Below are positions 1-7,922 of a DNA stretch of 27,213 nucleotides, piece by piece. This stretch comes from an uncultured Clostridia bacterium (GTDB lineage Bacteria > Bacillota > Clostridia > RGIG6154). The notes beneath the pieces were generated by a model. The model had not been told where the DNA came from. It was given only the letters and a program-made list of their open reading frames with translations, and did no database searches. The position numbers and the translations under genes are program-made. The stretch covers positions 1 through 27,213 of the forward strand of contig CAKSDT010000009.1 of NCBI GenBank assembly GCA_934446135.1, given 5' to 3'. Every line of letters starts with the position of its first letter. The stretch's first letter is position 1.

Positions 1-7
1 TTTTATG

Positions 8-13
8 TATAAT
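8..13 (+). promoter_or_regulatory. Probable -10 box of the pckA promoter
   Basis: A perfect TATAAT lies about 95 bases before the pckA start. The matching -35 box would fall outside the window, so this is only half a promoter. The implied leader of roughly 90 bases shows no structure I recognise. Confidence 0.4.
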
Positions 14-108
14 TAATAGTGGGGTAAATTTGATGTTGCTCCATTTTGCAAAAGTTAAAAAAGCTTGTTTTTCAGGCTCTTTATATTTTAGTAGAGGAGA
101 GAGTTAGT

Positions 109-1716
109 ATGGCAAAAATCGATTTGACAAAGTATGGTATCACAGGCACTACTGAGGTTGTTTACAATCCTTCTTATGAACTTTTGTTTGAAGAAGAAAC
201 TAAAAAAGACCTTGAAGGCTTTGAAAAAGGTCAGGAAAGTGAACTCGGTGCCGTTAATGTTATGACAGGTGTTTATACAGGCCGTTCACCTAAAGACAAA
301 TTTATTGTTATGGATGAAAATTCAAAAGACACCGTTTGGTGGACTTCAGAAGAATACAAAAACGACAATCACCCGGCTTCAAAAGAAGCATGGGACGCAG
401 TAAAGGATCTTGCAATCAAAGAACTTTCAAACAAAAGACTTTTTGTTGTTGACGCTTTCTGCGGTGCAAACCATGACACCCGTATGGCAATAAGATTTAT
501 TGTTGAAGTTGCTTGGCAGGCACATTTTGTTAAAAATATGTTCATTCAGCCGACTACAGAAGAACTTGAAAACTTTGAACCTGATTTTATTGTTTACAAT
601 GCTTCAAAAGCAAAAGTTGAGAATTACAAAGAACTCGGACTTAACTCCGAAACTGCAGTAATGTTTAATATCACAAGCCGTGAACAGGTTATTGTAAACA
701 CATGGTACGGCGGTGAAATGAAAAAGGGTATGTTCTCAATGATGAACTACTATTTGCCTCTTAAAGGTATTGCTTCGATGCACTGTTCGGCAAACACAGA
801 TTTAGACGGCAAAAATACCGCTATTTTCTTCGGTCTTTCGGGAACAGGCAAAACAACACTTTCAACAGATCCTAAAAGACTTTTAATCGGTGATGATGAA
901 CACGGTTGGGACGATAACGGCGTATTCAATTTTGAAGGCGGCTGCTATGCAAAAGTTATCAATCTTGATAAAGATTCAGAACCTGATATTTATAATGCAA
1001 TCAAGAGAAACGCACTTCTTGAAAATGTAACTCTTGACGAAAACGGAAAAATTGATTTCGATGACAAGAGCGTAACGGAAAATACCCGTGTTTCTTATCC
1101 TATCAATCATATCAATAACATAGTTCGCCCTGTTTCTGCAGCACCGGACGCTAAAAATGTAATATTCCTTTCAGCAGACGCATTCGGTGTATTGCCTCCG
1201 GTTTCTGTTTTGACTCCGGAACAGACACAGTATTACTTCCTTTCGGGATTTACAGCAAAACTTGCAGGTACTGAGAGAGGAATAACAGAACCTACTCCGA
1301 CATTCTCGGCTTGTTTCGGTCAGGCATTCCTGGAACTTCACCCGACAAAATATGCAGAAGAACTCGTTAAGAAAATGGAAAAGAGCGGTGCTAAAGCATA
1401 TCTCGTAAACACAGGTTGGAACGGAACAGGGAAGAGAATTTCAATCAAAGATACAAGAGGAATTATCGACGCTATCTTAAACGGAGATATTTTAAATGCT
1501 CCTACAAAGAAAATTCCTTACTTCAATTTTGAAGTTCCTACAGAACTTCCGGGCGTGGATTCAAATATTCTTGACCCAAGAGATACTTACAAAGACGCAT
1601 CGGAATGGGAAACAAAGGCAAAAGATCTTGCATCAAGATTTATTAAAAACTTCGCAAAATACGAAGAAAATCCGGCTGGTAAAGCACTTGTTTCAGCAGG
1701 TCCTGATAAAGAATAA
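109..1716 (+). CDS. pckA: Phosphoenolpyruvate carboxykinase (ATP)
   Basis: This cytosolic enzyme interconverts oxaloacetate plus ATP with PEP, CO2 and ADP. In gut anaerobes it often runs in the carboxylating direction during fermentation, which is family knowledge and not visible here. The protein is 535 residues, normal for the family. The P-loop GLSGTGKTT is at residues 242-250 and the metal-binding kinase-2 segment beginning GDDEHGW is at 261-267. The frame is open upstream to base 46. I chose the ATG at 109 because GAGGAGAGAG sits just before it, and because the upstream 21 residues do not resemble the family. The gene is monocistronic, with a strong terminator 18 bases after the stop. 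Confidence 0.96.
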   Translation: MAKIDLTKYGITGTTEVVYNPSYELLFEEETKKDLEGFEKGQESELGAVNVMTGVYTGRSPKDKFIVMDENSKDTVWWTSEEYKNDNHPASKEAWDAVKDLAIKELSNKRLFVVDAFCGANHDTRMAIRFIVEVAWQAHFVKNMFIQPTTEELENFEPDFIVYNASKAKVENYKELGLNSETAVMFNITSREQVIVNTWYGGEMKKGMFSMMNYYLPLKGIASMHCSANTDLDGKNTAIFFGLSGTGKTTLSTDPKRLLIGDDEHGWDDNGVFNFEGGCYAKVINLDKDSEPDIYNAIKRNALLENVTLDENGKIDFDDKSVTENTRVSYPINHINNIVRPVSAAPDAKNVIFLSADAFGVLPPVSVLTPEQTQYYFLSGFTAKLAGTERGITEPTPTFSACFGQAFLELHPTKYAEELVKKMEKSGAKAYLVNTGWNGTGKRISIKDTRGIIDAILNGDILNAPTKKIPYFNFEVPTELPGVDSNILDPRDTYKDASEWETKAKDLASRFIKNFAKYEENPAGKALVSAGPDKE

Positions 1717-1733
1717 TAATTGTATAAAACTAA

Positions 1734-1763
1734 CCCCGTGCTTAAAGTACGGGGGATTTTTTT
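1734..1763 (+). terminator. Rho-independent terminator of pckA
   Basis: An 8-bp stem (CCCCGTGC with GTACGGGG, one G-T pair) closes a TTAAA loop and is followed by a T-rich run. Confidence 0.9.
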
Positions 1764-1775
1764 ATATTTTTTTCC

Positions 1776-1804
1776 TTGACTTTTTTGTAAAATTATGGTA
1801 TCTT
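1776..1804 (+). promoter_or_regulatory. Promoter of the DUF805 gene
   Basis: TTGACT and TATCTT are separated by 17 bases and lie just after the pckA terminator, upstream of an AAGGAGAG ribosome binding site. Confidence 0.6.
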
Positions 1805-1825
1805 AAGGTAAAGGAGAGATACATA

Positions 1826-2314
1826 ATGGAAAATACAAACGATAATAAAACTTCACTGCCGTATATTAATAAAGTCAAGAAGTACAATTTAATTTCCGCA
1901 TATATTGATATGTTTTATAAGTTTGACAACTTTAAAGGCCGCAGCAGAAGAAGTGAATTTTTTTATGCAACTCTTTTAGACATTATAATAATTGTCGCCT
2001 ATATGATAATTTTTATTTTTCTCGGTTATTTTGGCTACGAGTATGATTTTTTAACAGCGTCTGAAACAGAAAGATTAGGCATAATGTATAAATTTGTCTA
2101 TTTGATATACTGTATTATAACATTTATACCGAGATTATCGCTAACCGTTCGCAGACTGCATGACACCGGGAGATCGGGTTGGTGGTTGTTGGTAGGCTTA
2201 ATTCCATACGGTGTGTTTGCAGTATTGTTGTTTTTGGTAACAGAAAGCGACCCATGTATCAACAAATACGGAACAAATCCGAAAGGCCGGTATTGCAATA
2301 AAAAAGTAGAGTAA
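1826..2314 (+). CDS. DUF805 family membrane protein
   Basis: The 162-residue protein matches the DUF805 (YhaH/YhaI) family. It has the FKGRSRRSEFF entry motif before the first membrane segment, and the conserved VRRLHDTGRSGWW segment before the last hydrophobic stretch. Three to four membrane segments are likely. The function of the family is unknown. The start is the ATG at 1826 because AAGGAGAG (1811-1818) precedes it by eight bases; the frame is open further upstream but overlaps pckA. It stands alone, with its own promoter and a terminator shared with the convergent gene. Confidence 0.88.
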   Translation: MENTNDNKTSLPYINKVKKYNLISAYIDMFYKFDNFKGRSRRSEFFYATLLDIIIIVAYMIIFIFLGYFGYEYDFLTASETERLGIMYKFVYLIYCIITFIPRLSLTVRRLHDTGRSGWWLLVGLIPYGVFAVLLFLVTESDPCINKYGTNPKGRYCNKKVE

Positions 2315-2366
2315 AATTTTAATGCGGTTATGCCGGTACTTAAGATAATACTTATGATAAAACCAA

Positions 2367-2400
2367 AAAATCCTCCGTGTTTTGATCACGGAGGATTTTT
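2367..2400. terminator. Bidirectional terminator between convergent genes
   Basis: A perfect stem (AAAATCCTCCGTG with its complement, loop TTTTGAT) has A-runs on the left and T-runs on the right, so it can stop transcription from the DUF805 gene and from the purA operon. Confidence 0.92.
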
Positions 2401-2401
2401 T

Positions 2402-2842
2402 CTATTCTTCATAAACATATGCAATGAGGTCGGGGAAGGCCAACTTCTTAAAACTGCCTTTAAATGTTGTAATATCAATATTTTTGATATTAAGCATTGT
2501 GCTTCCCATAAATTTAACATATGCTTCTTTTTTAACCCAAAGATCAAGCGGTTTATCGTTTAAAAGTTCTTCTTTGGTAAAGGCATAATCTATAACCTTG
2601 TTTGGTATTTCTCTGTTTGAAAATTCGGCGTCTATACCGAAATTATTATCGGAAACACCAACCAAAATTGTGTCTTTGGTATGGGCTGCCCCAACAAAAA
2701 GACCGGGAAAGTTTTTAACGGTTGGTTTTCCGAGCGTTGTTCTTTCAATTTCAAAAGGAAAACTTTTTCCCGTATAATCCTCAAGGCTTAATTTAATATA
2801 ATAATCTGTGTCCTTGTCAAACCTGTAGCGGTAGATTTTCAT
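2402..2842 (-). CDS. 4'-phosphopantetheinyl transferase superfamily protein (short)
   Basis: The 146-residue protein carries the two hallmark motifs of the Sfp/AcpS superfamily. GIDAE at residues 69-73 supplies the Mg-binding Asp and Glu, and WVKKEAYVK at 102-110 supplies the third acidic ligand E106 and the substrate-binding lysine. Such enzymes move the phosphopantetheine arm of CoA to a carrier-protein serine. At 146 residues it is shorter than Sfp (about 225) and closer to AcpS (about 120), but its W..KEA..K pattern is Sfp-like. The partner carrier protein is not in the window. It starts 5 bases after purA without a strong ribosome binding site, so it is probably translated by coupling with purA. 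Confidence 0.8.
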   Translation of the reverse strand: MKIYRYRFDKDTDYYIKLSLEDYTGKSFPFEIERTTLGKPTVKNFPGLFVGAAHTKDTILVGVSDNNFGIDAEFSNREIPNKVIDYAFTKEELLNDKPLDLWVKKEAYVKFMGSTMLNIKNIDITTFKGSFKKLAFPDLIAYVYEE

Positions 2843-2847
2843 AAAAA

Positions 2848-4125
2848 TTAACGGTAGATTATTTCATCTCTGCCCGGGCCTACTGAAACTATGCCGATTG
2901 GATAACCGATTTTTTCTTCTACGAATTCAACATATTTTCTGCAGTTTTCAGGCAAATCTTCGTATTTTTTAGTTCCTCTTATATCGCATTTCCAACCCGG
3001 AAGCTTAACAAAAACAGGTTTTGCAATATTAAGTTTATCTGTTGTCGGGAATTTGTCTGTAACAACTCCGTCTATTTCGTATCCTACGCAAACAGGGATT
3101 TCGTCAAGATAACCCAAAACATCAAGAACTGTAAAAGCAACTTTTGTTGTTCCCTGAACCATACAGCCATAGCGTGAAGCAACGCAGTCAAACCAACCCA
3201 TTCTTCTGGGTCTTCCGGTTGTTGCACCGAATTCGCCGCCGTCGCCGCCCCGTCTTCTGAGTTCATCTGCCTCATCTCCGAATATTTCGGAAACAAACGC
3301 ACCTGCACCTACTGCCGAAGAATAAGCCTTAACAACAGTTATTATCTCTTTGATTTCATACGGCGGAATACAAGCACCGCAGGCACCGTAACCTGCAATT
3401 GTGTGAGATGATGTTGTAAAGGGATAAATACCGAAGTCCGGGTCTTTTAATGTTCCGAGCTGTCCCTCCAGAAGAATATTTTTACCTTCTTTTAAGGCGT
3501 TGTGCATAAATTCAACAGAATTTACAACATACGGACGAATCATCTCTCTGTATTCTTTCAATGTTTCAAAAAGTTCATCAACATCAATTTTGGGTTTGTG
3601 ATAAACACATTCGATTATGAGATTTTTGATTTCAAGTACATTTTTAACTTTTTCATAAAGTTTATCATCATCTTGCAAAAGTTCCCAAACCTGAAAACCT
3701 ATTTTTGCAAACTTATCCGAATAGAAAGGTGCAATTCCGGACTTTGTCGAACCAAATTTCCTGTCTGAAAGCCTTTCTTCCTCATATGTATCGAGAAGTA
3801 CATGATAAGGCATCAAAACCTGTGTTCTTTCCGAAACAACAATTTTAGGAACAGGCACACCTTTTTCTTTAACATCATTTATTTCTTTAAAAAGTTTTGG
3901 TATATCAAGTGCAACACCGTTGCCGATCATATTTGTTACATTCTGATTAAATGAGCCTGACGGAAGAAGATGAAGTGCAAATTTTCCGTATTCGTTCACG
4001 ATTGTATGGCCGGCATTTGCACCGCCCTGGAATCTTATTACAATATCGGCGTCTTTCGCGAGTAAATCAGTAATTTTACCTTTACCCTCGTCGCCCCAGT
4101 TAGCACCTACTACTGCTCTTACCAT
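2848..4125 (-). CDS. purA: Adenylosuccinate synthase
   Basis: PurA joins IMP and aspartate with GTP to make adenylosuccinate, the first committed step to AMP. The protein is 425 residues. WGDEGKGK at 10-17 holds the catalytic Asp, NAGHT holds the catalytic His, and TTGRPRRMGW is in the C-terminal third. It is a divergent form: the usual GTTGRGIGP loop reads GSTKSGIAP, and the IMP-contacting Arg that follows is Lys. Several Clostridia appear to share this form, from memory of the family. I chose the ATG at 4125 over an upstream TTG at 4173. The promoter puts the RNA start near 4170, AAGG lies before the ATG, and homology begins there. It is followed by the phosphopantetheinyl transferase gene. 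Confidence 0.95.
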   Translation of the reverse strand: MVRAVVGANWGDEGKGKITDLLAKDADIVIRFQGGANAGHTIVNEYGKFALHLLPSGSFNQNVTNMIGNGVALDIPKLFKEINDVKEKGVPVPKIVVSERTQVLMPYHVLLDTYEEERLSDRKFGSTKSGIAPFYSDKFAKIGFQVWELLQDDDKLYEKVKNVLEIKNLIIECVYHKPKIDVDELFETLKEYREMIRPYVVNSVEFMHNALKEGKNILLEGQLGTLKDPDFGIYPFTTSSHTIAGYGACGACIPPYEIKEIITVVKAYSSAVGAGAFVSEIFGDEADELRRRGGDGGEFGATTGRPRRMGWFDCVASRYGCMVQGTTKVAFTVLDVLGYLDEIPVCVGYEIDGVVTDKFPTTDKLNIAKPVFVKLPGWKCDIRGTKKYEDLPENCRKYVEFVEEKIGYPIGIVSVGPGRDEIIYR

Positions 4126-4176
4126 TAACTTCACAACCTTTGTATTAAATTTGTGCGGTTTTACACACACCAACTT

Positions 4177-4205
4177 ATTGTAACACTTTATAAAATATTT
4201 TTCAA
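4177..4205 (-). promoter_or_regulatory. purA promoter
   Basis: On the minus strand TTGAAA (4200-4205) and TACAAT (4177-4182) are 17 bases apart, giving a leader of about 45 bases. Confidence 0.75.
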
Positions 4206-4223
4206 TAGATTTCGATAAAAATC

Positions 4224-4255
4224 AAAGAAAAAAGGGAATGTAAAAACATTCCCTT
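4224..4255 (-). terminator. Terminator of the stalk/chagasin gene
   Basis: Read on the minus strand, a perfect 10-bp stem (AAGGGAATGT and its complement, TTTT loop) is followed by a T-rich run. It lies about 75 bases beyond the stop codon at 4329. Confidence 0.75.
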
Positions 4256-4322
4256 CATCGTGTCGAGAGGTTTATCGACGCAATGACAGACTTCGAAAAG
4301 GAAAGGTAAAAACATTTCCTTT
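4232..4322. repeat. Tandem palindromic repeat cluster
   Basis: Three hairpins lie in a row. The outer two (4232-4255 and 4297-4322) are near copies of one palindrome, with arms like AAGGGAATGT or AAAGGAAA and a shared TAAAAAC centre. The middle one (4260-4281) pairs GTGTCGA with TCGACGC. Only the first makes an obvious terminator. The arrangement suggests a dispersed intergenic repeat, but no second locus in this window repeats it in full. Confidence 0.5.
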
Positions 4323-4328
4323 CAGATA

Positions 4329-5702
4329 TCAGTTTTCGGTTAAACTGTCCGAAACCAATGTGATTTTTAAATCTTTATCTGCAAAGAACTTAATAACTTT
4401 TGTTTTAAGAGGCTGTTTTGATTCAAAAGGTCTCATATATTTAAGAGTTAAAGTTCCGTTTCCGCTTTTCTTTGCAGTAACATTAAAAGTGTATGTTCCG
4501 CCCGAACCGGCAACATTTTCATTTTCGGTTTTGTAATCTTTTGAAACATCTATAAGTTTATCGTCAAATTCCAAAATCCAGTCATAACCTGTTGTAGAAT
4601 TGCCATCCAATGTAAATGTATATTTGTTAAGGCATTCTTCGCCAAGGTCCAAAATAAACTTATCCGGATTATATACAATATTGGTTTCCGGGTAACCGTA
4701 AGCGTATGGCATTACATCGTAAAGTTGGAAGTAAAGATTAAGTTCTCCGTTATAAAGTCTGAAATTCACATTGTCCAAGTTTTCCCTCAAAGTCTTTTCT
4801 CTGTCTGCATCAAACAGGTCTTTTTCCTGTGAGAATTTTTCCTTGAAAAGATTAAAAACAGTTTCATTTATTTCGTCTTTGCTTCCTTTTAAAACCTGGT
4901 CAAGCGATTCTATTTTCTTTTTATTTTTGATGTCATAGTTTTCAGTAATTTTTACAGTCGACGGATGAGCACCGTGAAGATTGTAATAATAATTAAAGGT
5001 TATTGATAAAAGACCTTTTCTGTTTGTGTTTACGGTGTAACTCATTTCAAAACCGTAAGGCTCTTTTATGTCTGACATTTCAAAGAAACTGTCAGCGTCT
5101 TTAAGAGATTCTTCAGCCTTGGCTCTGAAATCTTCCGCTTTTTTCTTAAATGAATCGTTTATTGATTTTGTAAATTCATCATCACCCGTAATTATGGGAT
5201 AACTTACTTTAAAATCAACGCCGTCTTTTCCTTTCGGAGTTTTAAGCATTTCTAAGTTTGATACTGATTTTATTTCAAGTTCACCCTTTTTCGGTTCTAC
5301 AAAAACGGTTTTGGAGGAGTCGTCCCAGTTTACAAAACAGTCATAAGTTTCCGAAATAAGACGAAGCGGAACTAAAGTTCTGTCATTCAAAAGTTCCGAT
5401 GCAGCGTCAAAAGTTGTTTCTTCGCCGTTTACATAAAATTTATCCGAACCTATCTCAAAAAAAACATTTTGGTCGCCTTTAACCGAATATACGTTATTGT
5501 TTCCGTATGTAACGAAAGCACCGAGTGCTTCAAATATTGCTCTTACAGGTACCAAAACCCTGTCGTTTTTTATTATTGGATTGACATCGAATTCCATAAG
5601 TTTTCCGTCAAAGTAAACCTTTGGGGCCGATTCTGCCGAAACTGACATAAAACTGCCCGATACTAAAATAAGTGTTAGCAATAAACATAGTAATTTTTTC
5701 AT
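4329..5702 (-). CDS. Secreted stalk-domain protein with DUF3298-like and chagasin-like (I42) domains
   Basis: The 457-residue protein begins with a signal peptide (residues 1-23). A copper-amine-oxidase N-terminal-like stalk domain follows (about 27-137), with the repeated R-V-L-V-P-V-R and R-T-L-V-P-L-R motifs at 48-54 and 108-114. Residues about 145-350 resemble the DUF4163/DUF3298 region of RsiV and PdaC, including the LHGAHPS motif at 242-248. Residues 355-450 match the chagasin family of cysteine-protease inhibitors: NSTTGYDW at 368-375, GSGG at 399-402 and RPFE at 424-427 correspond to its three binding loops. It probably acts outside the membrane. The inhibitor role is inferred from the motifs, and the target is unknown. 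The ribosome binding site is AAAGGCGG. Confidence 0.82.
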   Translation of the reverse strand: MKKLLCLLLTLILVSGSFMSVSAESAPKVYFDGKLMEFDVNPIIKNDRVLVPVRAIFEALGAFVTYGNNNVYSVKGDQNVFFEIGSDKFYVNGEETTFDAASELLNDRTLVPLRLISETYDCFVNWDDSSKTVFVEPKKGELEIKSVSNLEMLKTPKGKDGVDFKVSYPIITGDDEFTKSINDSFKKKAEDFRAKAEESLKDADSFFEMSDIKEPYGFEMSYTVNTNRKGLLSITFNYYYNLHGAHPSTVKITENYDIKNKKKIESLDQVLKGSKDEINETVFNLFKEKFSQEKDLFDADREKTLRENLDNVNFRLYNGELNLYFQLYDVMPYAYGYPETNIVYNPDKFILDLGEECLNKYTFTLDGNSTTGYDWILEFDDKLIDVSKDYKTENENVAGSGGTYTFNVTAKKSGNGTLTLKYMRPFESKQPLKTKVIKFFADKDLKITLVSDSLTEN

Positions 5703-5724
5703 AATAATCCCGCCTTTCGATTAC

Positions 5725-5752
5725 ATTGTATCATTATTTTTTCTGATTTCAA
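5725..5752 (-). promoter_or_regulatory. Promoter of the stalk/chagasin gene
   Basis: On the minus strand TTGAAA (5747-5752) and TACAAT (5725-5730) are 16 bases apart, directly before the ribosome binding site. Confidence 0.7.
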
Positions 5753-5827
5753 TATATGTTACGGAAATTTAAGAAATTTTTAATACTATATGCCTTTTAT
5801 TACAAAGTTTTAATAAATTCTTAACAA

Positions 5828-6682
5828 TTATTCTTCTGTTTTTTCGTTTTCTTGCTTCTCATTTAAAACTTCGTTTATTGTCTTTCCTCCTAAAAAGTAT
5901 TTTCTGAACTGTGTAAAGAAACAGAGTTGCTGAATAAGACCGAGTCCCGAAATCCCGATTAAAATATAAAGCAAAAATCCGAGCATTTCAATCTGATAAA
6001 ACAGAAATCCGAAAATGCCGAAATATATGATTTCCCAGAACATATATTTAAGTGTTGTGGGAAGTTCGCACATAACCAGCAAAAACGCATTTTTGTAAAT
6101 TGTTCTCAGATTAAGGTCTAATGTTACAATCATTGTCCACTTATAAGTCATCATATTCTTATATGTGATAAGTGCAAGAACCAACACAGCGTAAGGAACA
6201 AAAAATATTTTTGATATAAAAAATGCTGACATAATATACACTCTCGAAAAAATCAGGAATGCCGAAACCGCAAAAAGGTCAATAAAGAATGTTATTAAAC
6301 TTTTGGACCTGTTTTTGGCAAACTGTTCAGCAAAATCGGAAAAGAGCCAGGCATGTCTTTCTTCGGAAAAATTTCTCAGAATGTAGTAATACCCCGACGA
6401 AAACGGACTTAAACTGAACAGCGATGTTAAAAAGAATGAAATTATGATAGGCAGAATTGCAAGAGCCTGTTCTTTCTGAATTAATTCCTGCAGCACATAA
6501 CCGCTTATAAAAAACAGAACGAGAAATGCCGGTGTGCAGGTTACCATATAAGTAAGATTAAGTTTAAAATATGAACCGAATTTTCTGAATAAGAGTTCAA
6601 AATAAAGGGCAGGTCCTTTTTTTCTTTTTTCGTCTTTTCTAACGCCCTTTCCGGGTTTCTCATAATTGTTGAAAAGTCCCAT
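5828..6682 (-). CDS. YesL family (DUF624) membrane protein
   Basis: The 284-residue protein fits the YesL/DUF624 family. A basic N-terminal tail (about 25 residues, GKGVRKDEKRKK) leads into several hydrophobic segments, with the family's P-rich turn near SLSPFSSGYYYILR followed by the H.W..SDF segment. About five to six membrane helices are likely. In other Bacillota YesL proteins often sit near carbohydrate ABC transporters; no such genes are near here and the role is unknown. I chose the ATG at 6682 because CCTCCT on the plus strand (6690-6695) gives AGGAGG seven bases upstream; the upstream part of the frame overlaps the promoter. The acidic C-terminal tail is cytoplasmic-like. Confidence 0.83.
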   Translation of the reverse strand: MGLFNNYEKPGKGVRKDEKRKKGPALYFELLFRKFGSYFKLNLTYMVTCTPAFLVLFFISGYVLQELIQKEQALAILPIIISFFLTSLFSLSPFSSGYYYILRNFSEERHAWLFSDFAEQFAKNRSKSLITFFIDLFAVSAFLIFSRVYIMSAFFISKIFFVPYAVLVLALITYKNMMTYKWTMIVTLDLNLRTIYKNAFLLVMCELPTTLKYMFWEIIYFGIFGFLFYQIEMLGFLLYILIGISGLGLIQQLCFFTQFRKYFLGGKTINEVLNEKQENEKTEE

Positions 6683-6713
6683 ATATTTTCCTCCTGAGTC
6701 TAAATATAACTCT

Positions 6714-6742
6714 ATTATACAGGAAATTTTGTGTAAATACAA
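6714..6742 (-). promoter_or_regulatory. Promoter of the yesL-like gene
   Basis: On the minus strand TTGTAT and a perfect TATAAT are 17 bases apart, just upstream of the AGGAGG site. Confidence 0.65.
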
Positions 6743-6761
6743 TAAAAAAACGGTAAAAAGG

Positions 6762-6790
6762 TTGAAATATTTTGTTATATGGTATAAAAT
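6762..6790 (+). promoter_or_regulatory. Promoter of the ddl cell-envelope operon
   Basis: TTGAAA and TAAAAT are 17 bases apart. It lies back to back with the leftward yesL-like promoter and about 50 bases before ddl. Confidence 0.55.
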
Positions 6791-6842
6791 ATTAAAATAG
6801 ATTAGTATTGTTGTGAATCTTTGAAAGAAAGTTGGGAAATAA

Positions 6843-7922
6843 ATGGAAAAATTAAATGTTCTTCTTTTGTTCGGCGGACAGTCGACAGAGCATACTGTGT
6901 CAAATGTTTCGGCATCTAATGTGTATTCTCTTTTAAACCTTGATAAATATAATGTTTATAGAGTAGGAATAACCGAAAACGGTGAATGGTTCCTTTTTGA
7001 GGGAAGTAAAGAGGAGATGAAAGACGGCAGTTGGGAGAAAATGAAGTTAAAAAGAGCATTTTTGTCACCCGATACTGTGTCAGGCCTTGTGATTTTAGAT
7101 GGAGAAAGCGTGGAATTTGTAAATATTGATGTTGTATTTCCTGTTTTACACGGAATTTTGGGCGAGGACGGCTCTGTTCAGGGACTTTCTTCACTTGCAA
7201 AAATCCCCTGTGTGGGACCCGATATGCTTTCATCTGCAATATGTATGGATAAACCTACGGCAAAAATACTTTTTAAACATTATAACATTCCGCAGGCAGA
7301 CTGGATAACAGTATTTTCCCCGGAACTTAACGATATAGAAAAAACCGTGTCAAAAATAGAGGAAAAGTTTGACTATCCTGTTTTTATTAAGCCGGCGAAC
7401 GCCGGTTCTTCTGTCGGAATAGGAAAGTCGCATAACAGCCGGGAACTTAAAACTGATTTGATTAATGCCTCAAAAGTGGATTCTAAAATACTTGTTGAAG
7501 AATTTATTGATGCAAGAGAAGTTGAGTGTGCTGTTTTGGGAAATGGAGAAGACGTTTTGGTTTCAATTCCCGGTGAAATTATTCCTGCAAAAGATTTTTA
7601 CGATTTTGAGGCAAAGTATGAATCCGATTCAAAACTTTTAATTCCGGCACTTTTATCTGAAGAACAGGCAAATGAAGTAAGAGAAACCGCCAAAAGAGCA
7701 TACATAAGCCTGGGACTTTCAGGTATGAGCAGAGTTGACTTTTTTGTTCATAAAGAGACGGGAAAACTTTATTTGAACGAAATAAATACAATTCCCGGAT
7801 TTACCGGAATCAGTATGTACCCAATGCTTATGGAAAAATCGGGAATACCCGGCGGGGAACTGGTTGACCGTCTTATAGACTGTGCCATATCTTCATTTGC
7901 AGGAATATCGGAGGACAAATAA
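6843..7922 (+). CDS. ddl: D-alanine--D-alanine ligase
   Basis: This ATP-grasp enzyme makes the D-Ala-D-Ala end of the peptidoglycan stem peptide in the cytoplasm. The 359-residue length is normal. GGQSTEHTVS near the N-terminus, LHGILGEDGSVQG, the ATP-binding KPANAGSSVGI and the C-terminal LNEINTIPGFT are all present. The omega loop reads FYDFEAKY. The final Tyr (Y259) corresponds to E. coli DdlB Y216, so the enzyme looks like the dipeptide-forming, vancomycin-sensitive type and not the D-lactate type. The ribosome binding site is modest (GAAAGAAAG). It is the first gene of a seven-gene operon, and its stop overlaps the next start by one base (TAATG). Confidence 0.96.
   Translation: MEKLNVLLLFGGQSTEHTVSNVSASNVYSLLNLDKYNVYRVGITENGEWFLFEGSKEEMKDGSWEKMKLKRAFLSPDTVSGLVILDGESVEFVNIDVVFPVLHGILGEDGSVQGLSSLAKIPCVGPDMLSSAICMDKPTAKILFKHYNIPQADWITVFSPELNDIEKTVSKIEEKFDYPVFIKPANAGSSVGIGKSHNSRELKTDLINASKVDSKILVEEFIDAREVECAVLGNGEDVLVSIPGEIIPAKDFYDFEAKYESDSKLLIPALLSEEQANEVRETAKRAYISLGLSGMSRVDFFVHKETGKLYLNEINTIPGFTGISMYPMLMEKSGIPGGELVDRLIDCAISSFAGISEDK

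Noticed and set aside
1496..1825. Upstream in-frame extension of the DUF805 gene into pckA.
   Set aside because: It overlaps pckA and its terminator, while the ATG at 1826 has its own promoter and ribosome binding site.
7596..7619. Ddl omega loop FYDFEAKY, which at first looked like the Phe-type ligase of vancomycin-resistant bacteria.
   Set aside because: Counting along E. coli DdlB shows that the deciding residue (Y216) is the last Tyr of EAKY, which is kept here. The Phe replaces Y212.
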